In this document: piece after piece, positions 26,254 through 35,373 of the stretch
How the letters are laid out: every line of letters starts with the position of its first letter
How positions within the stretch are numbered: the first letter of the stretch is position 1
NCBI GenBank assembly: GCA_045648505.1
Contig: JAZROD010000056.1
Span: 21,037 to 85,036 of the forward strand
DNA length: 64,000 nt
Direction of reading: 5' to 3'
From: RGIG8700 sp045648505
GTDB taxonomy: Bacteria > Bacillota > Clostridia > RGIG6154
Notes under the pieces: generated by a model
The model's input: the letters and a program-made list of their open reading frames with translations, nothing else
Database searches by the model: none
What the model was told of the DNA's origin: nothing
Position numbers and translations under genes: made by a program

Positions 26254-29103
26254 TTAAAATAAGAATTCAGATTCCCAGACATCCACACCGCTGTCCTGGA
26301 AAACAGACTTTAAGCGTTCGGAAAGCATTTCTTTTGTTACTCCTTTTTTAAGAATAACCTGTAAGAAACCACCACCGCCTGCACCTGCAATAAATTTACC
26401 GTCAATCATATCCTCAATAGAGATAAATATCTGTTCAATACAGGTGTTTGTGCAACCACTGTCAAGAAGCTTTGATAATTCCCAATGTTCGGTAAGAAGC
26501 TTTGCAAAAGCATCAATATGACCTTTTTCAAGCTCAAATCTGATTAAGAAAGCAAGTCTTTGGATTTTGTCGAGAACTTCAACAGTTACTTCATCGTAAG
26601 AAAGATATTTGGAAACAACCTGTCTTAAAAGATTTCTTGCAAGTCGTCTTTGACCTGTGTAAATAAGAGCAAATCTTTCGTTAAGTTCGTTCTTTGTATC
26701 TTCGGAGATTTCAATGTGTGCAACATTTATGTTTTGAGTAAGTCCCGGAGTTGTTGTTATAAATTTAACGCCGTCTGTAAAACCGCCAATCTGGTCCTGC
26801 CAACCACCGCCTGTGGACATTAACTGTTCAACACACATAACCTTTTCATAATATTCGCTGTTGTCAGCATTAACGCCAAGAAATTTGTAAATACCTTTTA
26901 CGCAAGTTGCGGCAAGAATACTGCTTGTACCAAGTCCGCTTCCTCTCGGAACATTTAAAACTTCTGTTTCAAGTGAAAAACCGCCACCAAGCTTGTTTAA
27001 GATTTCTTCCAATGGGATTTTATCTGTTTTTGGAATTACACCGCAGGCAATAAGTGCAGCCTTGTGAAGTGCAAATGGGTCATAAGGATTTGAACAGTTC
27101 TGCAGTTCTTCTGTTGAAGTGAATTCAAATCTTGCGTTGTTTGCATCCACACTTGCAAGTTCTATGCAAGGTTTGTCAAGCTTTTTGAGTCTTGCAAAAA
27201 TAGGCTTGTTGCCTTTAAGCGAAATTGCGGCATTGATAACAGTTCCGCCATTTTCGTTGCAGTAAGGAGGTGTATCAGACCAACCACCGCCGAAGTTTAC
27301 TCTCACAGGAAGATTTGCAATGATTTCATTGTGTGCAATCTTTAGTGCAGGATTATATTTGATTCCTGATACAGAGCCTGACATAATGCTTTTCTGAATT
27401 GTTTCAAAGCACATGTTGTAATATTTTTCGTGTTCTTTAGTTAAAAGTGAGAGATAGTAGTATATTCTTGATTTTATATGAAAATCAGCTTTCTTTGCAT
27501 AAGAAAGTAAATATTTAATCTGTTTTTTGCTTAATGATTTATTGTGGAAGTTTGAAAGAACAACATGGTGAGGTGCTTTTGCTTTTAAATCAGAAATAAA
27601 GTTCTGTGAAGCAATGTCTTCCTGAAGTTGTTTTTCATATTCCATTATGAACTTTGTGTCTGCCATAATATAGCTTTCGGCAAGGCTTGTAAGCTCGCCT
27701 TCTTTGTTGTTATAGGAATCTTCAATAGTATCGCAGACAGGGAACAACTTTGCATTCCAGAAATCGTCAACTTTAGGATTTGTGTCTGTCTTATATTTTC
27801 TTACAACAAATTTTCCGTTGTTTAGTTTAAGACCGTGAAGAACGGTGTAGTCTTCAACAACGGCATCTTTAAGCATCATATTTGATATAACACAGTTTTT
27901 ACCTATTTTTGTGTTTCCTAAAATATAACTGTCTTCAATGTATGAAGTTTCATCAATTTCTGCGTCGTCAGAAATAAAACTGTTACTTGCTGCACATTTT
28001 ATTTTCGGATTCTTTGTAGATGCAATCTGATTGTTCCAATCTAAAAATTCATAGGAAGAAATTTCTTCGGTCATAAGCTTTAAGAGTTCTCTTGTTGTGC
28101 CGAAATGAATAAATTGGGCAGGTGAAAGGCTTATCATATAAAGGGAATACTTGTTTAAAGTTTCCCAGATTAAAGTTCTGCATTCTTTTAATTCTTCGGT
28201 AAAATCACCTTCAGGTGTTTCTTTATAGTATTGCTCTAAAGTTGAGTTCTTTGCAAGAGGGTAAAGAAAATCTGCATAAAAGCTGATTCTTGATTTTTCA
28301 TTTACAAACTTATCAAATTTTTCTTTTGTATCAATAAGAGAATATAAATCCTCTGTCATCTTACTGCTCATTAAAATTGCGCCGGTGTCAAGGTCAACAT
28401 TTTCCTGTTCGTTAACAGCACCGTGCTTTTTAAGCTCTTCAACAGAACATTTATGAAGGAAGTCGCTGACAAAACCATCCTTGTCTGTTGCAAAGACACC
28501 GTGGTTTTTACCTGTCTGAACATTTTCCTTTATAGAAATAGCTGCAGCACCGTCTGAATGATAATCTATCTGCAGAGAGTTGAAAAGCAGTAAAACATCG
28601 CCGGAGAGAACAAGCATACCATCTTTGATTCTTGATGGAATATCACTTGTTGCAATAATAAATTCATCAAAGAGTGTTGAGCGTCTGCCGTCAGGCAAAA
28701 GTCTCGGAACAGGGGAGAATAATTTACCGCATGCAGAATACTGGGGAACTCTTTTGGAATCCCCGCCTGAATGGATAACTAAAATTCTTTTGTTTTTAAA
28801 ACTTTTTCCGTCTGAAACTTCCTTGATATAATTAAGTACATTAAAAGTAGCACCACCTGAGCCGACGCGTTTGCCGTCAGGGTCAGGAAGTACGGCGTAA
28901 TGTGTAGATGTGGGAAGAAAACCATTTTTAAGACGGTCCTTAATTCTGTCTTCATAAGTTTTTGCCTGCGCTTCGTTGGATGCGGTTAAGATTATGTAAT
29001 CCCATCTTATGAAATTCTTTTTGTTTAAGCTTTGTTTGTAGCTGTGCCATGAATCAATGTAACTCTGGCTTAAAAACAATGCTTTCAGTTTCTGTGAATT
29101 CAT
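26254..29103 (-). CDS. fkp: Bifunctional L-fucokinase / fucose-1-phosphate guanylyltransferase (Fkp-like)
   Basis: Converts L-fucose to GDP-L-fucose in two steps of the salvage pathway. In 949 residues, the N-terminal half is the pyrophosphorylase ('HYAVLPDPDGKRVGSGGATFNVL' region with the nucleotide loop, 'VIHSGGDSKRVPQYSACGK', followed by left-handed-helix-like repeats around 380-450). The C-terminal half is a GHMP kinase: 'LPVRVNFGGGWSDTPPY', 'PRGSGLGTSSILAATC' as the ATP loop, and 'AGAGGGGFLQVIL'. Length and order match Bacteroides Fkp. ATG 29103 has AGGAGTG upstream and a consensus promoter; the upstream in-frame ATG at 29166 would lie in the promoter. No fucosyltransferase is nearby. 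Confidence 0.92.
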   Translation of the reverse strand: MNSQKLKALFLSQSYIDSWHSYKQSLNKKNFIRWDYIILTASNEAQAKTYEDRIKDRLKNGFLPTSTHYAVLPDPDGKRVGSGGATFNVLNYIKEVSDGKSFKNKRILVIHSGGDSKRVPQYSACGKLFSPVPRLLPDGRRSTLFDEFIIATSDIPSRIKDGMLVLSGDVLLLFNSLQIDYHSDGAAAISIKENVQTGKNHGVFATDKDGFVSDFLHKCSVEELKKHGAVNEQENVDLDTGAILMSSKMTEDLYSLIDTKEKFDKFVNEKSRISFYADFLYPLAKNSTLEQYYKETPEGDFTEELKECRTLIWETLNKYSLYMISLSPAQFIHFGTTRELLKLMTEEISSYEFLDWNNQIASTKNPKIKCAASNSFISDDAEIDETSYIEDSYILGNTKIGKNCVISNMMLKDAVVEDYTVLHGLKLNNGKFVVRKYKTDTNPKVDDFWNAKLFPVCDTIEDSYNNKEGELTSLAESYIMADTKFIMEYEKQLQEDIASQNFISDLKAKAPHHVVLSNFHNKSLSKKQIKYLLSYAKKADFHIKSRIYYYLSLLTKEHEKYYNMCFETIQKSIMSGSVSGIKYNPALKIAHNEIIANLPVRVNFGGGWSDTPPYCNENGGTVINAAISLKGNKPIFARLKKLDKPCIELASVDANNARFEFTSTEELQNCSNPYDPFALHKAALIACGVIPKTDKIPLEEILNKLGGGFSLETEVLNVPRGSGLGTSSILAATCVKGIYKFLGVNADNSEYYEKVMCVEQLMSTGGGWQDQIGGFTDGVKFITTTPGLTQNINVAHIEISEDTKNELNERFALIYTGQRRLARNLLRQVVSKYLSYDEVTVEVLDKIQRLAFLIRFELEKGHIDAFAKLLTEHWELSKLLDSGCTNTCIEQIFISIEDMIDGKFIAGAGGGGFLQVILKKGVTKEMLSERLKSVFQDSGVDVWESEFLF

Positions 29104-29137
29104 TATATACACTCCTATTGTAATATACTTGTCTGTA

Positions 29138-29166
29138 ATTATATAATAAAAAAAATATAATGTCAA
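29138..29166 (-). promoter_or_regulatory. Consensus promoter for fkp
   Basis: On the minus strand TTGACA (29161-29166), 17-bp spacer, TATAAT (29138-29143). It diverges from the queT promoter 12 bp away. Confidence 0.85.
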
Positions 29167-29178
29167 TGAAGAAAAAGT

Positions 29179-29207
29179 TTGACTTTGCTATAAGTAAGAT
29201 ATATAAT
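29179..29207 (+). promoter_or_regulatory. Promoter for the queT leader
   Basis: TTGACT at 29179-29184, 17-bp spacer, TATAAT at 29202-29207. It puts transcription start at about 29214, exactly at the first stem of the candidate riboswitch. Confidence 0.82.
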
Positions 29208-29212
29208 AAATT

Positions 29213-29282
29213 CCAGTGAGTTCGAGACCTTCCTCACTTAGCAGTTGAGTAACTCAACTGCTTAAATCAAAACTAAAGGAGA
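29213..29282 (+). promoter_or_regulatory. Candidate preQ1-type riboswitch upstream of queT
   Basis: The 5' UTR folds into AGTGAG/CTCACT (29215-29220 with 29233-29238) around a 12-nt loop (TTCGAGACCTTC), then a perfect 10-bp hairpin AGCAGTTGAG-TAA-CTCAACTGCT (29240-29262), then an A-rich tail ending in ACTAAAGGAG, which includes the queT Shine-Dalgarno. CCTT in the loop can pair with AAGG of that site. The gene downstream is a queuosine-precursor transporter, the usual target of preQ1 riboswitches. The layout (stem, inserted hairpin, SD-bearing tail) recalls class II or III, but I cannot match either consensus exactly. Confidence 0.6.
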
Positions 29283-29289
29283 AATAAAA

Positions 29290-29757
29290 ATGAAAACAAA
29301 AAATGTAGTAAGCGCAGGGATAATTGCGGCACTTTATGTGGTGCTCACATTGATTTCTGCAATGTTTGGACTTTCAAGCGGGGTAATTCAGATAAGGATT
29401 TCGGAGGCACTTACTGTTCTGCCTTATTTCACATCTGCAGCAATTCCGGGACTGTTTTTAGGATGTCTTATTGCAAATATTCTTGCAGGTTCTATTGCTG
29501 TTGATATAATATTCGGCAGTATTGCAACTCTTATAGGTGCAATAGGTTCCTATCTTTTAAGAAAGTATAAGTGCCTTGTTGCTCTTCCGCCTGTTATTTC
29601 AAATATGGTAATTGTACCATTTGTGCTTAAATATGCATATCATCTTGATGATGCATTCTGGTTTATGGTACTGACAGTTGGAATAGGACAGATTATTTGT
29701 TGCTGTGGTCTTGGCAATTTACTTTTATATTCAGTTGATAAAATAAACAAGAGGTGA
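29290..29757 (+). CDS. queT: QueT-family queuosine precursor transporter
   Basis: Substrate-binding membrane subunit for uptake of a queuosine precursor such as preQ1, probably with a shared ECF energy-coupling module encoded elsewhere. The 155-residue protein has about five hydrophobic helices and the family motif 'SSGVIQIRISEALTVLPYF' near residue 30-48, followed by 'PGLFLGCLIANILAG'. The ATG lies 8 nt after AAAGGAG within a candidate preQ1 riboswitch, which supports the assignment. A MATE exporter gene starts 3 nt later, so the two are probably co-transcribed. Confidence 0.9.
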   Translation: MKTKNVVSAGIIAALYVVLTLISAMFGLSSGVIQIRISEALTVLPYFTSAAIPGLFLGCLIANILAGSIAVDIIFGSIATLIGAIGSYLLRKYKCLVALPPVISNMVIVPFVLKYAYHLDDAFWFMVLTVGIGQIICCCGLGNLLLYSVDKINKR

Positions 29758-29760
29758 AAA

Positions 29761-31092
29761 ATGGACTCTAAAGTTAAAAGAATGACTACCGAGCCGGTAG
29801 AAAGACTTATAACAAAGCTTGCAACTCCAACAATAATAAGTATGCTTGTTACAACCTTTTATAATATGGCAGATACATATTTTGTCAGCACAATGAATAA
29901 TACAAGCATAACAGGTGCAGTTGGTGTTGTATTTTCTTTAATGACAATTATTCAGGCTTTTGGGTTCTTTTTTGGACATGGAAGCGGAAATTTTATTTCA
30001 AGAAGTATGGGTGCAGGGGACAAAAGGTCTTCTGAAATAGTTGCATCACTTGGTTTTTTCGGTGCTTTTATTGTTGGTCTTATAATAATGATTACAGGGC
30101 TTATCTTTAAAGAACCACTGGCATATATGCTTGGTGCAACAGATACAATCTATCCCTATGCAAAAGAATATATGACATATATTCTTCTTGGTGCACCGTT
30201 TATGAGTGCTTCAATTGTAATTAACAATCAGCTCCGTTTTCAGGGTAATGCAGGTTTTGCAATGGTGGGAATAACATCAGGTGCAGTTATAAACTGTGTT
30301 TTAGACCCGCTTTTAATAACAGCCTTTAATATGGGAATAAGAGGTGCGGCAATAGCCACAATTACAGGTCAGTTTGTAAGCTTTGTATTGTTGCTTGTTG
30401 GCGCATACAGAAGTGATAATATAAAAATTTCAATTAAAAATTTTATTCCTGAAAAAGAATATATTGGGGCTATATTAAATGGCGGATTTCCGTCTTTGTG
30501 CAGACAGGGCATTGCATCTCTTGGAACAATATATCTTCATCATACGGCAGGAATTTACGGTGACTTTGCAATTACAGGTATGACTGTTTGCTCAAGAGTT
30601 ATAATGTTCTTTAATTCTGCAATGATAGGTTTCGGACAAGGCTTTCAGCCTGTGTGCGGATATAACTACGGTGCAAAACTTTACGAGCGAGTTTCAAAGG
30701 CGTTCTGGTTCTGTGTTAAAAGTTCATTTATATTTTTGATTGTGGCTTCTGCAATTGGATTTATTTTTTCAGAGCAAATAATCTGTATGTTTTCGAAGGA
30801 TGCAGATGTTATCAGCTTCGGAAGTGCAACTTTTAAAGCAATGTGTGTGGCATTTCCGCTTAACTCGTGGATTGTTATGAGTAATATGACTTTACAAACA
30901 ACAGGTAAAGCTGTAAGAGCTTCTATACTTGCAGGTGCAAGACAGGGAATAGTGCTTGTGCCTGTAATAGTAATAATGAATGCTATTTTCGGTCTTGAAG
31001 GTCTTATATTTACACAAATGACAGCCGATATAATAACATTTCTGATTGCTATTCCTTTTCAGATTTCATTCCTGAAAGAGATAAGCATTTGA
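29761..31092 (+). CDS. MATE-family multidrug exporter
   Basis: A 443-residue antiporter of the MATE family with about twelve membrane helices in two homologous halves. The N-terminal 'LATPTIISMLVTTFYNMADTYFV' region and 'GHGSGNFISRSMGAGD' are typical, and 'PLNSWIVMSNMTLQTTGKA' begins the equivalent part of the second half. It exchanges Na+ or H+ for drugs or metabolites across the cell membrane; the substrate is unknown. It starts 3 nt after queT, with GAGGTG in the queT stop region, and may therefore respond to the same leader. No clear terminator follows before the pfl promoter. Confidence 0.9.
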   Translation: MDSKVKRMTTEPVERLITKLATPTIISMLVTTFYNMADTYFVSTMNNTSITGAVGVVFSLMTIIQAFGFFFGHGSGNFISRSMGAGDKRSSEIVASLGFFGAFIVGLIIMITGLIFKEPLAYMLGATDTIYPYAKEYMTYILLGAPFMSASIVINNQLRFQGNAGFAMVGITSGAVINCVLDPLLITAFNMGIRGAAIATITGQFVSFVLLLVGAYRSDNIKISIKNFIPEKEYIGAILNGGFPSLCRQGIASLGTIYLHHTAGIYGDFAITGMTVCSRVIMFFNSAMIGFGQGFQPVCGYNYGAKLYERVSKAFWFCVKSSFIFLIVASAIGFIFSEQIICMFSKDADVISFGSATFKAMCVAFPLNSWIVMSNMTLQTTGKAVRASILAGARQGIVLVPVIVIMNAIFGLEGLIFTQMTADIITFLIAIPFQISFLKEISI

Positions 31093-31127
31093 AAATAATG
31101 TATATTGTGTTATGTTGAATTATATTC

Positions 31128-31156
31128 TTGACAAACCACAATATATGCTATATAAT
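31128..31156 (+). promoter_or_regulatory. Consensus promoter for the pfl operon
   Basis: TTGACA at 31128-31133, 17-bp spacer, TATAAT at 31151-31156. Confidence 0.9.
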
Positions 31157-31170
31157 AAAAATACACCATT

Positions 31171-31266
31171 TACACTACTGACGGATTAGCGGGCAACCGC
31201 AAGGGAATGTAAATGATAAAGCCGACCGTCTGGGCAATTCACTTTAAAAGCTGAATTGCCTTTTTT
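31171..31266 (+). promoter_or_regulatory. ZTP (pfl) riboswitch with intrinsic terminator
   Basis: Aptamer for the purine intermediate ZMP/ZTP, which accumulates when 10-formyl-THF is low. The outer stem is GACGG (31180-31184) with CCGTC (31226-31230). A GCGGGCAACCGC hairpin and the conserved GCCGACCGTCTGGGCA end (31221-31236) match the pfl motif. The expression platform is GGCAATTCA (31233-31241) with TGAATTGCC (31252-31260) and T6, which overlaps the aptamer's GGGCA, so ligand binding should prevent termination. The first downstream gene is pflB, the gene for which this motif was named. Confidence 0.93.
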
Positions 31267-31302
31267 AGCAATCAGCCGATACTTTATAAGGAGGAGAAAA
31301 GT

Positions 31303-33534
31303 ATGAAACACGAAAACTGGAATGGATTTAAAGAAGGTATATGGCAAGAAGAAATAAATGTTCGTGATTTTATTCAGCAGAATTATAAAGAATATATGGG
31401 TGATGATTCTTTCCTTGCAGAAGCAACACCAAGAACAGAGGCTCTTATGAAAAAGCTTCAGTCTTTGTTTGCTCTTGAAAGACAGTATGGCGGTGTTCTT
31501 GATATAGATACAGCAACTGTATCTTCGCTTACAAGCTTTTCACCTGGATATCTTGATAAAGATAACGAAATTATTGTTGGCTTGCAGACTAATCGTCCAC
31601 TTAAAAGGGGTGTAAATCCTTTTGGCGGTATTCGTATGGCAAGACAGGCTTGTGCAGCTTATGGTTACAAATTAAGTGATAAAATAGAAGAGGAATTTAA
31701 GTTCCGTACAACACATAATGACGGTGTTTTCCGTGCATACACAGACGAAATGCGTGATGCCCGTAAGTGCCATGTTATTACAGGACTTCCGGATGCTTAT
31801 GGCAGAGGAAGAATTATCGGTGACTATCGCCGTGTTGCACTTTATGGTGTGGACAGACTTATTGTAGATAAAATTAAAGACAAAAAAGGTTTAGCTACAA
31901 GAGATTTTGATGCAGAGAACATAAGTCTTGACGAAGAAATTTACAAGCAGATTGAATTTCTTGGATTCCTTAAAGAAATGGCTAAGATGTATGGCTTTGA
32001 TATTTCAGGGCCTGCTTCAAATGCACGCGAGGCAATTCAGTGGACATATTTTGCATATCTTGGTGCTATCAAGGAACAAAACGGTGCAGCTATGTCACTT
32101 GGCAGAGTAAGTACATTCTTTGACATATACATTGAACGAGATATTGAAAAAGGCATTTTGACAGAAGAGGGAGCACAGGAGCTTATGGATGATTTCGTTA
32201 TGAAACTCCGTATGGCTCGTCATTTAAGAACTCCTGAATATAACGAACTTTTCGGCGGAGACCCTATGTGGATAACAGAAGCTGTAGGCGGAATGGGTGA
32301 AGATGGAAGAACTCTTGTTACAAAGAGCAGTTTCCGTATGCTCAACACATTGTACACACTTGGTTCTTCACCTGAACCAAACCTTACAATTTTATGGTCA
32401 ACAAAGCTTCCTGACAACTTCAAAAAATATTGTGCAAAGGTTTCTAAAGATACAGACTCAATTCAGTATGAAAATGATGATGTAATGAGACCTATCTATG
32501 GAGATGATTATGCAATTGCATGCTGTGTATCTGCGATGAAAATCGGTAAGCAGATGCAGTTCTTTGGTGCAAGATGCAATCTTGCAAAGCTTTTGCTTAT
32601 TGCAATTAACGGTGGTTATGATACAACCACAAAAATGCATATCGGACCGCAGATGCCTGTTCTTAATGCAGAAAAATTAAATTTCGATGAAGTAATGGAA
32701 AGATTTGATATTTATATCTCTTGGCTCAGCCATTTGTATGTAAATACAATGAATATTATCCATTATATGCACGATAAATATGCCTATGAAAAAATTCAGA
32801 TGGCTCTCCACGATACAGAAGTTGAAAGACTTATGGCTTTTGGTATAGCAGGACTTTCTGTTGTGGCAGACTCATTAAGTGCTATCAAATATGCTGATGT
32901 AAAACCAATTGTGAATGAAGAAGGTTTTATAACAGAATTTAATATTGAAGGTAACTTCCCTAAATTCGGTAACGATGATGACAGAGTTGATTTGATTGCA
33001 AAGGATATGACTCATAAAGTTATCACAGAGCTTCGTAAAACAAAAACATACAGAAAAGCTGTTCATACACTTTCTGTTCTTACAATTACATCAAATGTTA
33101 TGTATGGTAAAAATACAGGTGCAACACCTGATGGCAGAGAAGCGGGACAAGCTTTTGCACCGGGTGCAAATCCAATGCACAACCGTGAAGAAAACGGTGC
33201 TTTGGCATCACTTAATTCTGTTGCAAAATTAAGTTATGATGATTGCAGAGATGGTATTTCAAATACATTCTCAATCACACCTGAAGCCCTTGGCAGAACA
33301 GAAGATGAAAGAATTTCAAACCTTGTTACAATTCTCGACGGATATTTTGCTAAAAAAGCACATCATATAAATGTTAACGTTCTTAACAGAGAAACTTTAA
33401 TGAAGGCTTATGAAAACCCTGAAGCATATCCAAATCTTACAATAAGAGTATCAGGCTATGCAGTAAACTTTAACAAGTTGTCAAGAGAACAACAGAAAGA
33501 AGTTATAAGCCGTACTTTCCACGAGGTAATATGA
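31303..33534 (+). CDS. pflB: Pyruvate formate-lyase (formate C-acetyltransferase)
   Basis: Glycyl-radical enzyme that splits pyruvate and CoA into acetyl-CoA and formate under anaerobic conditions. The 743-residue length is typical of PflB. The adjacent active-site cysteines are in 'IACCVSAMKIGKQMQFFGARCN', split here around residue 405, and the C-terminal glycine-radical loop is 'IRVSGYAVNFNKL' near residue 718. AAGGAGGAG precedes the ATG. The stop overlaps the pflA start (ATGATAA). Control is through a ZTP riboswitch, which links formate (one-carbon) production to folate status. Confidence 0.97.
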   Translation: MKHENWNGFKEGIWQEEINVRDFIQQNYKEYMGDDSFLAEATPRTEALMKKLQSLFALERQYGGVLDIDTATVSSLTSFSPGYLDKDNEIIVGLQTNRPLKRGVNPFGGIRMARQACAAYGYKLSDKIEEEFKFRTTHNDGVFRAYTDEMRDARKCHVITGLPDAYGRGRIIGDYRRVALYGVDRLIVDKIKDKKGLATRDFDAENISLDEEIYKQIEFLGFLKEMAKMYGFDISGPASNAREAIQWTYFAYLGAIKEQNGAAMSLGRVSTFFDIYIERDIEKGILTEEGAQELMDDFVMKLRMARHLRTPEYNELFGGDPMWITEAVGGMGEDGRTLVTKSSFRMLNTLYTLGSSPEPNLTILWSTKLPDNFKKYCAKVSKDTDSIQYENDDVMRPIYGDDYAIACCVSAMKIGKQMQFFGARCNLAKLLLIAINGGYDTTTKMHIGPQMPVLNAEKLNFDEVMERFDIYISWLSHLYVNTMNIIHYMHDKYAYEKIQMALHDTEVERLMAFGIAGLSVVADSLSAIKYADVKPIVNEEGFITEFNIEGNFPKFGNDDDRVDLIAKDMTHKVITELRKTKTYRKAVHTLSVLTITSNVMYGKNTGATPDGREAGQAFAPGANPMHNREENGALASLNSVAKLSYDDCRDGISNTFSITPEALGRTEDERISNLVTILDGYFAKKAHHINVNVLNRETLMKAYENPEAYPNLTIRVSGYAVNFNKLSREQQKEVISRTFHEVI

Positions 33535-34244
33535 TAAAAGGAAAAATACATTCAATACAGACAATGGGAACTCTTGACGGTCCCGGAGTACGCTTTGTAG
33601 CATTTTTGCAGGGATGTAATTTAAGATGTAAGTGTTGTCATAATCCCGACACCTGGGAAATTAATGTAGGTGAAGAATATACAGCCGATGAACTTGTTTC
33701 AAAAGTGTTAAGATATACACAGTATTTCGGCACAGATGGGGGAGTTACCCTTTCAGGTGGAGAACCTCTTCTTCAGGCAAAGTTTGGTTATGAGTATTTT
33801 AGCTTATGCAAAAAACATAATATAAACACTTGTCTTGATACATCGGGAAGCTTTTTTAATGATGATGTACGCAGATTATTATCGGTTACCGACAGAGTGC
33901 TTTTGGATATCAAATATACTGAAGATGAACTTTATGCCGAAAATGTTGGTTGTTCACTTTCAAAACCGTTGGAATTTTTAAAAGAACTTGATAGTCTGAA
34001 AATTCCGACAACTATCCGACAAGTGATAATAACGGGAATAAATGACAATAAAGAAAACATAATTAAGCTTAAAGAAATTGCTTTAAAGAACGAATGTGTT
34101 GATAAAATAGAGCTTTTACCCTTTAAGAAAATCTGTCAGGTTAAATATGATGATATGGGAATAGTTTTCCCATTTGCTCATATCCCTGAACCTTCGGCAC
34201 AGAAAATGGAAGAGCTTAATAAACAAATAGCTGAATATAACTGA
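33531..34244 (+). CDS. pflA: Pyruvate formate-lyase activating enzyme
   Basis: Radical-SAM enzyme that installs the glycyl radical on PflB. The 237-residue protein has 'GCNLRCKCCHNPDTW' with the Cx3Cx2C [4Fe-4S] motif (about residues 27-34), the glycine-rich 'GGVTLSGGEPLLQ' SAM segment and 'DTSG' strand. ATG 33531 overlaps the pflB stop by 4 nt, so the two are translationally coupled. The hairpin following it doubles as the leader of the next gene. Confidence 0.96.
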   Translation: MIKGKIHSIQTMGTLDGPGVRFVAFLQGCNLRCKCCHNPDTWEINVGEEYTADELVSKVLRYTQYFGTDGGVTLSGGEPLLQAKFGYEYFSLCKKHNINTCLDTSGSFFNDDVRRLLSVTDRVLLDIKYTEDELYAENVGCSLSKPLEFLKELDSLKIPTTIRQVIITGINDNKENIIKLKEIALKNECVDKIELLPFKKICQVKYDDMGIVFPFAHIPEPSAQKMEELNKQIAEYN

Positions 34245-34248
34245 AAAA

Positions 34249-34281
34249 CCGCCCATAAAATGTATGGGCGGTGATTTTTTG
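34249..34281 (+). terminator. Terminator-like hairpin whose 3' arm and U-tract hold the dac start site
   Basis: ACCGCCCATA (34249-34258) pairs perfectly with TATGGGCGGT (34263-34272), followed by GATTTTTTG. The Shine-Dalgarno (GGTGA) overlaps the 3' arm and TTG 34279 is the end of the T-run. Confidence 0.8.
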
Positions 34282-35373
34282 TTTAAAAGAATTATATGTA
34301 TTATGTTTATTGCGTTGAATATTGGGATTAAAGTTAATGCACTTGAAATATCGGCAAAGTCTGCAATACTTTATGAACCTGTTACAAAAACAGTTGTGTT
34401 TGAAAAAAACTCGCGTCAAAAATTACCTATGGCAAGTACAACCAAAATAATTACTGCAATAACTGCCATAGAAAATATGAATGTAAATGATATAGTAACA
34501 ACAAGCAAGAAAGCGGCAGATGTGGAAGGCTCTTCAATATGGCTTGAAGAAGGGGAAAAGCAGACCCTTGAAAATATGCTTTACGGACTTATGCTTTCAT
34601 CAGGGAATGATGCGGCAATTGCAATTGCAGAACATAAAGGTTATGAAGAATTTATAAAGCTTATGAATGATACGGTAAAAAAAGCAGGTGCAACAAGTAC
34701 TATACTTAAAAATCCAAACGGTCTTGATGAAGATGGACATTACACAACTGCTTACGATATGGCTCTTATATCTGCTTATGCTATGAAAAATGACAAGTTC
34801 AGGGAAATAGTATCAACAAAGGAAAAGGTCATTCCCTGGGAAGGTCATCAGTGGGGCAGAACTCTGAAAAACCACAACAAATTATTAAGACTTTATGAAG
34901 GTGCAAATGGTATAAAAACCGGCTTTACAAAAAAGGACGGAAGATGTCTTGTTTCATCTGCAAAAAGAAATGGAGTTGAACTTATTTGTGTAACTCTTAA
35001 TGCTCCCAATGACTGGAACGACCATATAAAAATGCTTGATATGGGATTTTCTCTTTACAAAGGTGAAAAAATCACACTTGAAAACAAATGTGCAGAGGTG
35101 AACAGAGGCGAGGAAGCAAAGGTAACACTCATACCTGAAAGAGATGTGGTTTTGCCCACAAAAGAAGGCGATAATATCAGTGTTAAGTATAATGTTTCAT
35201 CAAATATAAACGCTCCCGTTTATGCAGGAGAAATAAAAGGATGTGCAGAAATTTATATAAATAACACTTTAATTGATACAGTAAACTATGTTGCAAATAA
35301 ATCAGTAAACGAAATAAAAATCAAAACATTCAAAGAAATTTTATCAGGTTTGCTTTATGCTCTTTTTATTTGA
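34279..35373 (+). CDS. D-alanyl-D-alanine carboxypeptidase (penicillin-binding protein, S11)
   Basis: Trims the terminal D-Ala from peptidoglycan stem peptides outside the cell. The 364-residue protein has an N-terminal hydrophobic signal segment (to about residue 20), then the S11 serine-peptidase triad: SxxK in 'MASTTKIITA', SxN in 'SSGNDAAIA' and KTG in 'ANGIKTGFT'. The last 100 residues form the beta-rich PBP5_C-type domain and a weakly hydrophobic C-terminal helix. I prefer TTG 34279, because GGTGA lies 5 nt before it; the ATG at 34264 has no site. A paralogue with the same start architecture lies at 54128. Confidence 0.92.
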   Translation: MFKRIICIMFIALNIGIKVNALEISAKSAILYEPVTKTVVFEKNSRQKLPMASTTKIITAITAIENMNVNDIVTTSKKAADVEGSSIWLEEGEKQTLENMLYGLMLSSGNDAAIAIAEHKGYEEFIKLMNDTVKKAGATSTILKNPNGLDEDGHYTTAYDMALISAYAMKNDKFREIVSTKEKVIPWEGHQWGRTLKNHNKLLRLYEGANGIKTGFTKKDGRCLVSSAKRNGVELICVTLNAPNDWNDHIKMLDMGFSLYKGEKITLENKCAEVNRGEEAKVTLIPERDVVLPTKEGDNISVKYNVSSNINAPVYAGEIKGCAEIYINNTLIDTVNYVANKSVNEIKIKTFKEILSGLLYALFI

